The notes under the pieces were generated by a model. The model saw only the letters and a program-made list of their open reading frames with translations, made no database searches and had not been told where the DNA came from. This document shows positions 55,683 to 64,000 of a stretch of 64,000 bases of DNA, piece by piece. Numbering within the stretch: position 1 is the first letter of the stretch; each line of letters begins with the position of its first letter. A program made the position numbers and the translations under genes. This DNA comes from Rhodoferax sp. (GTDB lineage Bacteria > Pseudomonadota > Gammaproteobacteria > Burkholderiales > Burkholderiaceae_C): positions 62,001 through 126,000 of the forward strand of contig JARLJH010000020.1 in assembly GCA_031291305.1 (NCBI GenBank), read 5' to 3'.

Positions 55683-57314
55683 TTATTTGGTCATATCCAC
55701 ACCGTAGAAGGTATGGCGGACAAATGGGCTGAGCTTGAAGTCGATGACTTCCTTGCGCACGGGTGCAACCTGCACGGCGTGGGCAATGGTAAACCAGGGC
55801 GCTTGTTGCTTGAAGATGACCTGGGCCTTTTCGTACAGCTTGGTGCGCTCAGCCACATTGGTCACCGTCTTGGCTTTCAACACCAGGTCCTCAAACGGCT
55901 TGTAGCAGAACTTGGCCACATTGGAACCGTTGGACTTGGCGGAAGCACAGCCCAGCAGGGTGTTCAGGAAGTTGTCCGGGTCACCGTTGTCACCGGTCCA
56001 GCCCATCATGCCCATCTGGTGTTCGCCGTTTTGCATGCGTTTGCGGTATTCGCCCCATTCAAAGCTCTTGATCTCGGCTTTGACGCCAACTTTGACCAGA
56101 TCGGCCTGCATCAACTCGGCAATGCGTTTGGCGTTCGGGTTGTAGGGGCGCTGCACCGGCATGGCCCACAGGTCGGTGGTAAAACCATTGGGGTAGCCCG
56201 CCTCGGCGAGCAATTTCTTGGCGGCAGCTGGATCGTACGGATCGTCCTTGATGGACTTGTTGTAGGACCACATGGTGGGCGGAATCGGGTTGATAGCCGG
56301 GATGCCGGTACCCAGGTAGACAGCGTCCACAATGGCTTTCTTGTCGATGGCCATGTCGATGGCTTTGCGCACCCGTACGTCGTCAAACGGCTTCTTGGTG
56401 GTGTTGTAGGCCAGGTAGCCAATGTTCAGACCAGGTTGCTCAAGAATCTTGACATCTGCGTCTTTGCGCATGGCCGGCAGGTCGGCGGGATTGGGGTAGG
56501 GCATGACTTGGCATTCGCCCTTTTGCAGCTTGGCCCAGCGCACGGATGCATCGGGCGTGATGGCGAAGATCAGGTTGTCAATCTTGGCTTTGCCAGCCCA
56601 GTAATTGGGATTGGCTTTATAGCGGATGATGGCGTCTTTCTGGTATTGCACCAGTTCGAACGGGCCGGTGCCGACAGGCTCTTGGTCAATTTTCTCCGGA
56701 GTGCCTGCTTTGAGCATGGCAATCGCGTATTCCTTGGACTGAACGCCTGCGTACTGCATGGCCAGGTCTGACAGGAAAGGTGCTTCGGGTGTATTCAAGA
56801 CGATCTTGACGGTGTAGTCGTCCACCTTGTCCACCGATTTCAGCAGCTTGGGCATGCCCATGTCATTGAAGTACGAGTGGTTGGAGCTGGTAACTTTGAA
56901 GTATGGGTCGTTTTCGACCCATTGACGGTCAAACATGAACAGCACGTCATCGGCATTGAAGTCACGCGAGGGTTTGAAGTTCTTGTTGGACTGCCATTTC
57001 ACGCCGTGACGCAGGTGAAAGGTGTAGGTCAGGCCATCTTTGGAAATGTCCCAGCTTTCGGCCAGCCCTGGTACAACTTTGGTGCCGCCACGCTCGAAAC
57101 CAACGAGGTTGTCGTAAATCTGTTCAGTTGCGTCAAAGGATGTGCCTGTTGTGTTGAGGCTGGGTGAGAAATTTTCTGGGCTGCCTTCCGAGCAGTACAC
57201 GAGAGTTTTGGCGGATACCGGCGTCAGGGCTAGCAGCGCGGGCAGGGCTAGTACGCACAGCGCCGTTCGCTTCAGCGGAAACTTGGTCAACTTGGTCTTG
57301 GTTGAAATTGTCAT
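55683..57314 (-). CDS. dppA: Dipeptide ABC transporter substrate-binding protein DppA
   Basis: 543 residues. A signal peptide (about 1-35, ALCVLALPALLALTPVSA) precedes a mature part beginning KTLVYCSEGSPENFSPSLNTTGTSFDATEQIYDNLV, as in E. coli DppA. The family 5 signature YTFHLRHGVKWQSNKNFKPSRDFNADDVLF is present. It captures dipeptides, or possibly heme, in the periplasm. It is the last gene of dppB-C-D-F-A, unlike the enterobacterial order in which dppA is first. Confidence 0.95.
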   Translation of the reverse strand: MTISTKTKLTKFPLKRTALCVLALPALLALTPVSAKTLVYCSEGSPENFSPSLNTTGTSFDATEQIYDNLVGFERGGTKVVPGLAESWDISKDGLTYTFHLRHGVKWQSNKNFKPSRDFNADDVLFMFDRQWVENDPYFKVTSSNHSYFNDMGMPKLLKSVDKVDDYTVKIVLNTPEAPFLSDLAMQYAGVQSKEYAIAMLKAGTPEKIDQEPVGTGPFELVQYQKDAIIRYKANPNYWAGKAKIDNLIFAITPDASVRWAKLQKGECQVMPYPNPADLPAMRKDADVKILEQPGLNIGYLAYNTTKKPFDDVRVRKAIDMAIDKKAIVDAVYLGTGIPAINPIPPTMWSYNKSIKDDPYDPAAAKKLLAEAGYPNGFTTDLWAMPVQRPYNPNAKRIAELMQADLVKVGVKAEIKSFEWGEYRKRMQNGEHQMGMMGWTGDNGDPDNFLNTLLGCASAKSNGSNVAKFCYKPFEDLVLKAKTVTNVAERTKLYEKAQVIFKQQAPWFTIAHAVQVAPVRKEVIDFKLSPFVRHTFYGVDMTK

Positions 57315-57333
57315 CTTGTGGACTCCTGACAGG

Positions 57334-58374
57334 TTAATGCTGCGCTGCAGCGGGTAGGGTAAATTGTTCGGCCAAATGGCAGGCCACTTGTCTGCCAGCC
57401 AGTTCTCGCAACACGGGTCGCTCGGTCTGGCACTGGGGCACCACGTGCGGACAGCGGGTTGAAAAAACGCAACCGCTGGGCGGATTCAGTGGAGAGGGTA
57501 GCTCACCTTTCAAAACAATGCGCTGTTTGGAGGTTCCTGTCCCGGTGATACCCGGCGTGGAGGCCAGCAGTGCCTGTGTGTAGGGATGTAGCGGCTGGGC
57601 AAAGATGGTGGTCTTGTCGCCTTGCTCCATCGCGTGGCCCAGATACATCACCAGCAAATCGTCGGCAATGTGCCGAACCACACCCAGGTCGTGCGAGATG
57701 AACAGGTAGGCCAACCCCAGTTCCTGTTGCAAATCCGCCAGTAGATTGAGCACCTGCGCTTGAATGGAGACGTCCAGCGCGGACACTGGTTCATCAGCGA
57801 CGATCAGGGCAGGCTTGAGCATCAGCGCCCGCGCAATGGCAATGCGCTGACGTTGACCGCCCGAGAACATGTGCGGGTAGCGGTCGTAATGCTCGGGCCG
57901 CAGACCCACCAATGCCAGCATGGCCCGGGCCTGTTCAGCGCGCTGGGCAGGCGTCAGGTCGGTGTTGATCTCCAGCGGGGCTTCCAGGATGGCGCCGATT
58001 TTTTTGCGCGGGTTGAGCGAACCGTAGGGATTCTGAAACACCAGTTGCACGGTGCGACGCAGGGCGTGGCGTTCCTGGGCACTGGCGGTGGTGACTTCGA
58101 CGCGGCCAAGTTTCAGTTGCCCGGCTGTCGGCGTCTCGATCAGCGACACCATGCGCGCCAGCGTGGATTTGCCGCAGCCGGATTCGCCGACCACGGCCAG
58201 TGTCTTGCCCGGCTGCACAGAGAAGGAGACACCGCTGACGGCCTGCAAATGATCGGCTGCGCGAAACGCGCCGTGGTTGATTTTGTAAACCTGCTTCAGG
58301 TCGCGTGCGACCACGACGGGCTCGGTAGTTGTTGCTGTCATGACTGGGGTGGCGCAGGTGTTTGGCTGGCTCAT
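57334..58374 (-). CDS. dppF: Dipeptide ABC transporter ATPase DppF
   Basis: 346 residues from ATG 58374, which overlaps the dppD stop (ATGA). Walker A is [20 protein letters not shown], the signature is [19 protein letters not shown] and Walker B is [18 protein letters not shown]-terminal oligopeptide-type domain with a Cys-rich segment follows ([14 protein letters not shown]), probably holding the Fe-S or metal site seen in this subfamily. ATG 58338 is an alternative start. It powers peptide uptake with DppD. Confidence 0.95.
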   Translation of the reverse strand: MSQPNTCATPVMTATTTEPVVVARDLKQVYKINHGAFRAADHLQAVSGVSFSVQPGKTLAVVGESGCGKSTLARMVSLIETPTAGQLKLGRVEVTTASAQERHALRRTVQLVFQNPYGSLNPRKKIGAILEAPLEINTDLTPAQRAEQARAMLALVGLRPEHYDRYPHMFSGGQRQRIAIARALMLKPALIVADEPVSALDVSIQAQVLNLLADLQQELGLAYLFISHDLGVVRHIADDLLVMYLGHAMEQGDKTTIFAQPLHPYTQALLASTPGITGTGTSKQRIVLKGELPSPLNPPSGCVFSTRCPHVVPQCQTERPVLRELAGRQVACHLAEQFTLPAAAQH

Positions 58375-59360
58375 GCGGCGACCCCTTGCGCGATGGGCGT
58401 GGTGGCCAGGGGCGTGTGGCAACGCACCATGCCGCTTTGCCAGTCGCGCAGAGCGGGACGCTCATTGCGGCATTGCTGGCTGGCGTACTGGCAACGCGGT
58501 GCAAACAGGCAGCCTTTGGGCCGGTCATACAGCCCAGGCACCATGCCGGGAATGGTGGCCAGTCGGGTCTGCCCGTCACTGCGTTCGGGCATGGCGGCAA
58601 GCAGCGCCTCGGTGTAGGGGTGCTGAGGGTCCTGGAACATCGCTTGTGCTTCACGTTCTTCCATGATCTGCCCGGCATACATCACCGCCACGCGCTGTGC
58701 CATCTCGGACACCACGCCCATGTTATGGGTGATCAGAACCAGGGCCATGTTGCGTTCTTTTTGCAGGTTGCGCAGCAGGTCAAGAATTTGCGCCTGGATG
58801 GTCACGTCCAGCGCTGTTGTTGGCTCGTCTGCTATCAAAAGTTTTGGGTTGCAGGCAATCGCCATGGCGATCATCACGCGCTGGCTCATACCGCCTGAGA
58901 GTTGGTGCGGGTAGATGCCCAGACGGCTTTCGGGTGCCGGGATGCCGACTTGCTCCAGCAGTTCAATCGACCGCTTGCGTGCTGCCTTCTTGTCCATGCC
59001 CAGATGCAATCGCAGGGTTTCGGCCATCTGAAAGCCAACGGTAAAACACGGGTTCAGACTGGTGGTTGGGTCCTGGAAGATCATTGCCATGTCTTTGCCG
59101 ATGAGCTGGCGGCGCTCGCTATCGGAGAGCTTGAGCAAATCGTGGCCATCGAACATCAGCTTGCCGGCTGAAATCTGGCCAGGGTACGCCACCAAGCCCA
59201 TCAGCGCCATCATGGTGACGCTCTTGCCTGAGCCCGACTCACCGACGATGCCCAAGACATCACCGGGTTCCAGGGACAGGCTCACGCCATCAACCGCATG
59301 CATCACGGCGGTTTTGGACGGAAACCGGACCGATAGATTTTCTATTTCAAGGAGTGCCAT
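58371..59360 (-). CDS. dppD: Dipeptide ABC transporter ATPase DppD
   Basis: 329 residues from ATG 59360. Walker A is [20 protein letters not shown], the signature is [19 protein letters not shown] and Walker B is [16 protein letters not shown]. The C-terminal cysteines [17 protein letters not shown] are like those of DppF. The gene is 8 bases from dppC and overlaps dppF. The pair forms the ATPase dimer of the importer. Confidence 0.95.
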   Translation of the reverse strand: MALLEIENLSVRFPSKTAVMHAVDGVSLSLEPGDVLGIVGESGSGKSVTMMALMGLVAYPGQISAGKLMFDGHDLLKLSDSERRQLIGKDMAMIFQDPTTSLNPCFTVGFQMAETLRLHLGMDKKAARKRSIELLEQVGIPAPESRLGIYPHQLSGGMSQRVMIAMAIACNPKLLIADEPTTALDVTIQAQILDLLRNLQKERNMALVLITHNMGVVSEMAQRVAVMYAGQIMEEREAQAMFQDPQHPYTEALLAAMPERSDGQTRLATIPGMVPGLYDRPKGCLFAPRCQYASQQCRNERPALRDWQSGMVRCHTPLATTPIAQGVAA

Positions 59361-59371
59361 CAAAAACTCTT

Positions 59372-60265
59372 TCAGCGCTTGAGTTTGGGGTCAAACGCGT
59401 CGCGCAGACCATCGCCCAGCAGATTGAAGGCCAGCACAGTGATCAGAATGGCCAGACCTGGGAAAGTCACCACCCACCAGGCACGCATCACAAATTCACG
59501 TGCGTCGGCCAGCATCGTGCCCCACTCGGGAGATGGCGGTTGTGCGCCAAGGCCCAAAAAGCCCAGCGCGGCAGCATCCAGAATGGCCGAAGAAATGCCC
59601 AAAGACGCTTGAACGATCAGTGGTGCGGTGCAGTTGGGCAGCACCTCGCTGAACATCAGGCGCAAGTGTCCTGCACCATTCATGCGGGCGGCTGTCACGT
59701 AGTCGCGCGACATTTCGGAAATGACGGCGGCGCGGGTGATGCGCACGTAATGCGGCAGCACCACAATGGCCACAGCCAGCATGGCATTCATCAGCCCGGG
59801 GCCCAGAATAGCGACGATCACAATTGCCAGCAGCAGACTTGGCAGCGTCAGGATGATGTCCATCAGGCGCATCACTGCAATTTCGAAAATACCTCTGAAA
59901 TAGCCAGCCGTCAGCCCAAGAACGGTGCCTGTGATCACGGAGAGTGTGACGACCGCCAGGCCAATGGTCAGCGACAGACGCGCACCAAAAATTAGCCTTG
60001 ACAAGATATCGCGGCCAATGGCGTCTGTGCCCAGCAGGTGGGCAGCAGAGCCGCCTGCCTGCCAGGCAGGCGGCACCAGAAAGACACTGGGGTCGGTGGC
60101 GTCGGGGTTGAAAGGGGCGATCCATGGGGCCAGGGCCGCCATCAGCAGCACCAGCAAAACAATGACCAACCCGGCGACAGCGCCCTTGTTGGTTGAAAAA
60201 TAGTCCCAGAATTCGCGCAGGGGGCGCTGTGGGACGTGGGAGGAGGGTTCGGCAGGTGTCGTCAT
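59372..60265 (-). CDS. dppC: Dipeptide ABC transporter permease DppC
   Basis: 297 residues. An N-terminal cytoplasmic part and first membrane segment ([25 protein letters not shown]) are followed by five more segments and the EAA loop [52 protein letters not shown] is the usual DppC signature. It forms the channel with DppB. Confidence 0.95.
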   Translation of the reverse strand: MTTPAEPSSHVPQRPLREFWDYFSTNKGAVAGLVIVLLVLLMAALAPWIAPFNPDATDPSVFLVPPAWQAGGSAAHLLGTDAIGRDILSRLIFGARLSLTIGLAVVTLSVITGTVLGLTAGYFRGIFEIAVMRLMDIILTLPSLLLAIVIVAILGPGLMNAMLAVAIVVLPHYVRITRAAVISEMSRDYVTAARMNGAGHLRLMFSEVLPNCTAPLIVQASLGISSAILDAAALGFLGLGAQPPSPEWGTMLADAREFVMRAWWVVTFPGLAILITVLAFNLLGDGLRDAFDPKLKR

Positions 60266-60279
60266 GGGAGTGTGCAGAA

Positions 60280-61284
60280 TCAGTGCCGAATACGTGGGTT
60301 GATGATGCCGTAGGTGACATCCACCAGCAGGTTGACCAGCATCACCATGCCACCCAGCAGAAGCATGCCGCCCTGCAATACCGGGTAGTCACGCCTGCCA
60401 ATCGCCTCAATCATCCATTTGCCCACTCCGGGCCAGGAAAAAATGGTTTCGGTCAGGATGGCGCCGGTGAACAGCACGCCGACCTGCAGGCCAATGACCG
60501 TGATCACCGGAATCAGCGCGTTGCGCAGCGCGTGCAGGCCCACCACCCGCAAATTTGATAGACCCTTGGCCCGCGCGGTGCGAATGTAGTCCTCACCCAG
60601 CACTTCCAGCATGGCAGAGCGCGTCATGCGGGCGATGACCGCCAAGGGGTTGGTGCCCAGCACGATCATCGGCAAGATCAGGTGCAATGCGGCTGATTTG
60701 AAGGCGCCCATGTCACCGGCCAACCAAGTGTCGATCAGAAGGAAGCCGGTCACGGGCTCGATGAAATACTCCACCGAGATGCGCCCGGACACCGGTGTCA
60801 GATCCAGTTGAACCGAGAACAGCAGGATCAGCAGCAAACCCCACCAGAAAATCGGCATCGAGTAGCCAGTCAGTGACACCCCCATGACGCCGTGGTCCAG
60901 AATGGTGTTGCGCTTGACCGCCGCCAAAATGCCAGCTGGAATGCCGATGATCAGGGCGAACAGCATGGCGCTCAAGGCCAGTTCCACTGTGGCGGGGAAC
61001 AAGGCCAGAAACTCTTTCAGGACTGGCGCATGGGTGATGATTGAGTTGCCCAGGTCGCCTTTAAGGACACGGCCAATGTAGATGCCGTACTGCACCAGCA
61101 CTGGGCGATCAAGACCGTAAGTGTGGAGCAATTCGGCGTGTCGGGCGGCGTCGATACCGCGTTCGCCAGCCAGGGTTTCAATCGGGTCACCGGGCACCAT
61201 CCGTATCAGAAAGAACGCGACCAGTGTCATGCCGATGAAGGTCGGAATGATCAGGCTGAAGCGGGTAAGCAGAAAACGTAGCAT
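60280..61284 (-). CDS. dppB: Dipeptide ABC transporter permease DppB
   Basis: 334 residues from ATG 61284 (MLRFLLTRFSLIIPTFIGMTLVAFFLIRMVPGDPIETLAGERG), the standard DppB start. Six membrane segments and the EAA loop RSAMLEVLGEDYIRTARAKGLSNLRV are present. It is the first gene of the operon. The longer frame to 61365 crosses the terminator of the upstream gene and is rejected. No ribosome site is evident in the AT-rich leader (TTAATGATTCGTTAATG). Confidence 0.94.
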   Translation of the reverse strand: MLRFLLTRFSLIIPTFIGMTLVAFFLIRMVPGDPIETLAGERGIDAARHAELLHTYGLDRPVLVQYGIYIGRVLKGDLGNSIITHAPVLKEFLALFPATVELALSAMLFALIIGIPAGILAAVKRNTILDHGVMGVSLTGYSMPIFWWGLLLILLFSVQLDLTPVSGRISVEYFIEPVTGFLLIDTWLAGDMGAFKSAALHLILPMIVLGTNPLAVIARMTRSAMLEVLGEDYIRTARAKGLSNLRVVGLHALRNALIPVITVIGLQVGVLFTGAILTETIFSWPGVGKWMIEAIGRRDYPVLQGGMLLLGGMVMLVNLLVDVTYGIINPRIRH

Positions 61285-61328
61285 TTGAAAAATTAATGAT
61301 TCGTTAATGCATGAATGATGCCATAAAG

Positions 61329-61356
61329 AAAAAGCCGACTTGACGTCGGCTTTTTT
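61329..61356 (-). terminator. Terminator after the SWIB gene
   Basis: AAAGCCGAC-TTGAC-GTCGGCTTTTTT, a 9-10 bp stem with an A run on one side and T6 on the other, 20 bases after the stop codon of the SWIB gene. Confidence 0.92.
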
Positions 61357-61375
61357 AGCGGGCAACCTCCTAAGA

Positions 61376-61900
61376 TTACTTCAGGTGCTTGCCAATCAGG
61401 CCGGCCATTTCAAACATGGTGACCTGTGCCTTGCCAAACACTTCCTTCAGCTTGGCATCAGCGTTGACCAGACGCTTGTTGACAGCGTCTTGCAACTTGT
61501 TCTTCTTGATGTAAACCCACATTTGTTTGACCACCTCGGTGCGTGGCAGAGGTTTGCTACCGACGACGGCTGCCAGGGCGGAACTGGGAGTCAGGGCCTT
61601 CATGAAGGCGGCGTTCACGGTGCGCTTGGTAGCGACCTTTTTCGTCGCAACTTTCTTGGCAGCAGCTTTAGGCGCAGGCGCCGCTGCTTTGACAACAGCC
61701 TTCTTGGCGGGCGCAGCAGCTTTCTTTGCGGGCGCAGCCTTCACCGGAGCGGCTTTCACAGCTTTGGCAGGTGCTGCTGCCTTGGCGGGTGCCACTTTCT
61801 TGGCGGGTGCGGCAGCCTTTTTCACCGCAGTGGTTTTAGCGGGTGCGGTTTTGGGGGCTGGAGCAGCTTTTTTTGCTGGCGCTTTTTTTGCAGTTGCCAT
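61376..61900 (-). CDS. Histone H1-like Lys/Ala-rich tail fused to a SWIB/MDM2 domain
   Basis: 174 residues. Residues 1-95 are repeats of Ala, Lys and Pro (AKKAPAKKAAPAP, AAPAKKVAPAKAAAPAK), like bacterial H1-type DNA-binding tails. Residues about 98-174 form a SWIB/MDM2 domain (MKALTPSSALAAVVGSKPLPRTEVVKQMWVYIKKNKLQDAVNKRLVNADAKLKEVFGKAQVTMFEMAGLIGKHL). SWIB is best known from eukaryotic chromatin remodelling and from chlamydiae. The protein is probably nucleoid-associated; DNA binding by the tail is inferred from composition. It is a single gene with a strong terminator. Confidence 0.9.
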   Translation of the reverse strand: MATAKKAPAKKAAPAPKTAPAKTTAVKKAAAPAKKVAPAKAAAPAKAVKAAPVKAAPAKKAAAPAKKAVVKAAAPAPKAAAKKVATKKVATKRTVNAAFMKALTPSSALAAVVGSKPLPRTEVVKQMWVYIKKNKLQDAVNKRLVNADAKLKEVFGKAQVTMFEMAGLIGKHLK

Positions 61901-62088
61901 GGTGTGTGTTGTCCTATTGGAAGTTGATCAAGCACCAGCGAGAACAGCGTATCTGCTGGTTGGGCTGCATGCTACTGGAGAAAATCGTCTTTTCCAAGGG
62001 GAGAAGCGATAAATTCGCTTTGTTGACGACCTTTTTGTGACAGCTTGAGGTCGAACTAGAATTTTTTACCTTTTTAAGGACGTTAAAA

Positions 62089-62610
62089 ATGACGATGACA
62101 CCGGCGACTTGTGATCTCTGCGATGCTCACAAACATGATTCTCCTGAGCTTTTTCGGGTGCTTCCACCCGTGTTTCGTGACTTCGGTGCGCGCCGCGCTT
62201 TTGCCGGGCCGGTCGTGACGCTCAAGTGCTTTGAGGACAACTCACTGGTCAAAGCTGCGGTGGATAGCTGCGGGTTTATTGACACCGCACAGGGTCGCGT
62301 TGGAAAGGTGCTGGTGGTGGATGGTGCAGGCTCATTGCGCCGTGCGTTGCTGGGCGGCAACCTGGGCGCGGCGGCGGCGCGCAATGGCTGGGCTGGTGTG
62401 GTGATCGACGGCTGTGTCCGTGACGTGGCCGAACTGGCTGCGCTGGATGTGGGCATTCGCGCTCTGGCATCCACGCCCATGCCGACCGACAAGCAGAACC
62501 AGGGACTCAAAGATCTGCCGGTGCAGATTCAGGGCGTCTGGGTGCGTCCGGGTGAGTGGCTGTATGCCGATGCAGACGGCATGGTCGTCAGCGCAACACG
62601 ACTGGCGTGA
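62089..62610 (+). CDS. rraA: RraA-like protein (ribonuclease E regulator family)
   Basis: 173 residues. The fold signature is GRVGKVLVVDGAGSLRRALLGGNLGAAAARNGWAGVVIDGCVRDVAELAALDVGIRALASTPMPTDKQNQG, then VWVRPGEWLYADADGMVV. E. coli RraA binds RNase E and inhibits it; close relatives are 4-hydroxy-4-methyl-2-oxoglutarate aldolases, with which this could be confused (the GGNLG and RD motifs are shared). It starts at ATG 62089. Confidence 0.9.
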   Translation: MTMTPATCDLCDAHKHDSPELFRVLPPVFRDFGARRAFAGPVVTLKCFEDNSLVKAAVDSCGFIDTAQGRVGKVLVVDGAGSLRRALLGGNLGAAAARNGWAGVVIDGCVRDVAELAALDVGIRALASTPMPTDKQNQGLKDLPVQIQGVWVRPGEWLYADADGMVVSATRLA

Positions 62611-62646
62611 AGGGCACCAAACCCTGACGGCTGGCGGTTGGCAAAG

Positions 62647-63600
62647 TCAGGCGCTGGCTTTGACCGAACGTGATGGCAGCGTTGCCAGGACCACGCCAGC
62701 CAGACACAAGGCAAACGCCAGCAACTGCAAGCCACTCAGGTGCTCGCCCAGCGCCAGCACGCCCACTGCGGCGGCTGAGATGGGCAGCATCACCGTGAAC
62801 ACCCCGGCCTGCGCGGCTGGCACGGTTTTCAGGCCGGTCATCCACAGCCACACCGTCCAGACGCTGGCTGCCAGCGCGTAGAACACCAGCAGCATCCACA
62901 TTGGGCCAGCCACGCGGGTGAAGTCAAACGTCCAGGCTGCGTACAGCCCCAGTGGCGTCATCAATGTCAACCCCCAGAGGTTGATCAGCGCGGTGATGCG
63001 CTTGGGTGAAATGTGTGCAGTGAGCTTCTTGCCGATCACCGCGTACGAGGCTTCACACACCACGGCCCCAAACACAAGCAGGTTACCCAGCCATGATGTG
63101 TTATGAGGAGAATTGGCCTGTAACCCTTGTAAATCATGGTTAGATAGCTCTGATTTTGAGAGAGAGAACAATCCAATGCCCAGTGCCGCCAGGGCAATCG
63201 CCACGGCCACGCGACGGGTGATGCGCTCGCCCAGAAAGACCCGGCTCAGCAACGCCACCATGGCCGGAATGCCCGCCATGATCACCCCGGCAGAGACAGC
63301 GGTGGTCATGCTCACGCCAAACAGCATGCAGATCGTGAACAGAAAGTTGCCAAGGAATGATTCGAGAAAGATCAGGCCACGCGTGTGACGGCTCATCGGC
63401 GGTTCATGCGCAGGCTTGATCAGCCAATGCGGCATGGCCAACGCGCCAATGCCAAACCGCATCCAGGCCAGCAAAAATACCGGCAGGGCAGCGACCAGTG
63501 GCTTGCTCAGCGCCACATAGCTGCCTACCAGCGACATGCTGAGGGCTAAAAAAACATAGGCTAGCCATAAAGGCGGGGCAGCAACGGCTTTCAAGGGCAT
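62647..63600 (-). CDS. EamA/DMT-family drug-metabolite transporter
   Basis: 317 residues from ATG 63600 with ten hydrophobic segments in two EamA repeats (e.g. YVFLALSMSLVGSYVALSKPLVAALPVFLLAWMRFGIGAL in the first). The substrate is unknown. Between the two repeats, SKSELSNHDLQGLQANS (about residues 147-163) corresponds to a copy of the dispersed repeat inserted in frame in a loop. It is convergent with rraA. Confidence 0.9.
   Translation of the reverse strand: MPLKAVAAPPLWLAYVFLALSMSLVGSYVALSKPLVAALPVFLLAWMRFGIGALAMPHWLIKPAHEPPMSRHTRGLIFLESFLGNFLFTICMLFGVSMTTAVSAGVIMAGIPAMVALLSRVFLGERITRRVAVAIALAALGIGLFSLSKSELSNHDLQGLQANSPHNTSWLGNLLVFGAVVCEASYAVIGKKLTAHISPKRITALINLWGLTLMTPLGLYAAWTFDFTRVAGPMWMLLVFYALAASVWTVWLWMTGLKTVPAAQAGVFTVMLPISAAAVGVLALGEHLSGLQLLAFALCLAGVVLATLPSRSVKASA
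63112..63165 (-). repeat. Dispersed GCTAGCCC-type repeat copy inside the EamA gene
   Basis: In reverse: CTCAAAATCAGAGCTATCTA, then ACCATGATTTACAAGGGTTA and CAGGCCAATTC. The block order agrees with the copy at 41112-41178. It is translated in frame as a polar linker between membrane segments. Confidence 0.65.
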
Positions 63601-63716
63601 CAGGTAATGGATTGTTGTGTGGCGGTTGAATTGGCACCAGCGTGTTGCGTAAAAACAGGGAAACTCCACAGGGCCAGTAGCCGGGATTATCTGTGCTTGC
63701 TTTTGAGGAACTTCGT

Positions 63717-64000
63717 ATGTCAGTGGGTAAATTTGCCTATGCCAGCAACAGCAACCGTTTTCTGGCCGCGCCAGAGTTGGCGCAACAAGCCTTTGCCGTG
63801 GTGGGCGTGCCGTTTGATGGCGCGGTGACCAACCGCCCCGGTGCCCGTTTTGGCCCGCAAGACATTCGCCGTGCCAGCCTGATGTTGTGCGACGGTATTC
63901 ACCCGCATTTCAATGTGACGCCACTGGGCCTACTGGGTGATGGCTATGACATGGCCTTGCCCAATGCCTCGCCGCTGGTGGAGGTGCGTCAGCAGATCCA
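63717..64000 (+). CDS. Agmatinase/arginase (ureohydrolase) family, 3' end outside window
   Basis: The first 94 codons of a ureohydrolase: [54 protein letters not shown], then [21 protein letters not shown]. The [22 protein letters not shown] segment is the family N-terminus. The metal-binding motifs (GGDHS, DAHxD) lie beyond the window. A GAGGA ribosome site precedes ATG 63717. Agmatinase is the commonest assignment, but guanidinobutyrase or arginase are possible. Confidence 0.85.
   Translation, partial: MSVGKFAYASNSNRFLAAPELAQQAFAVVGVPFDGAVTNRPGARFGPQDIRRASLMLCDGIHPHFNVTPLGLLGDGYDMALPNASPLVEVRQQI

Noticed and set aside
55713..56771. 352-residue rightward open frame opposite dppA
   Set aside because: Shadow of dppA, which has clear family motifs and a signal peptide.
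57222..57250. GGGCTAGCAGC and GGGCTAG in dppA resembling the dispersed repeat
   Set aside because: Falls in the Ala/Leu codons of the signal peptide and lacks the flanking blocks of the repeat.

Overview
The window looks like chromosomal DNA of a betaproteobacterium of the order Burkholderiales, most likely a Comamonadaceae member close to Rhodoferax or Polaromonas. This rests on gene order (rpsF-priB-rpsR-rplI-dnaB, surE-pcm-nlpD-rlmD, ppsR/ppsA divergent, hom-thrC), on the protein sequences as I recognise them, and on a family of dispersed ~50-60 bp repeats around a GCTAGCCCTT/AAGGGCTAGAGGCC core. It is mostly ordinary housekeeping DNA. I saw no rRNA, tRNA, CRISPR array, insertion sequence or prophage.

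Layout. 1-9 kb: a thioesterase cut by the window edge; a LysR regulator divergent from a YeiH-type transporter; a gene-free stretch with two inverted copies of a ~109 bp repeat; a methyltransferase; a rhodanese; and a tightly coupled tetR-adaptor-permease-ATPase export operon read leftward with a palindromic operator. 8.6-13.3 kb: a small protein of unknown family (its paralogue lies at 48 kb), a GH15 glucoamylase coupled to a glucose-dehydrogenase-like SDR, and a ferritin-like protein coupled to a tiny DUF3309 membrane protein. 13.7-21.3 kb: an Aer-like chemoreceptor, then the most distinctive block: a PAS sigma-54 activator divergent from a solitary Rieske protein, a truncated hemoglobin, a metallo-beta-lactamase-fold protein that lacks key metal ligands, CcoG and an alpha/beta hydrolase. 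Two sigma-54-type promoters in this block each carry a similar dyad at exactly the same distance upstream.

21-33.7 kb: surE-pcm-nlpD-rlmD (rpoS, often found beside nlpD, is absent), a small lipoprotein, a BI-1 family membrane protein, a GlcG/HbpS protein, a TonB-like protein, ppsR/ppsA and a large symporter. 33.7-46 kb: the S6-PriB-S18-L9 operon, dnaB, a PIN-PhoH ATPase, Bcp, a DUF498 protein, alaA-hom-thrC, and the molybdenum cofactor genes mobB-moeA-moaD. moaE follows only after a leftward dapA-type gene, whose leader can form a pseudoknot and a terminator. 48-64 kb: clpB with a heat-shock promoter, a soluble histidine kinase with a TPR response regulator, a ThDP enzyme, a complete dpp dipeptide transporter operon, a histone-H1-like SWIB protein, an RraA-like protein, an EamA transporter and the start of an agmatinase/arginase-family gene.

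How it fits together: the 16-21 kb block reads as one regulated redox unit (activator, Fe-S electron carrier, heme globin, CcoG). ppsR controls PpsA. AlaA, hom and thrC cover alanine and threonine synthesis. mobB/moeA/moaD/moaE serve molybdopterin assembly. dppBCDFA imports peptides. All statements come from reading the sequence; no database search or folding computation was run.
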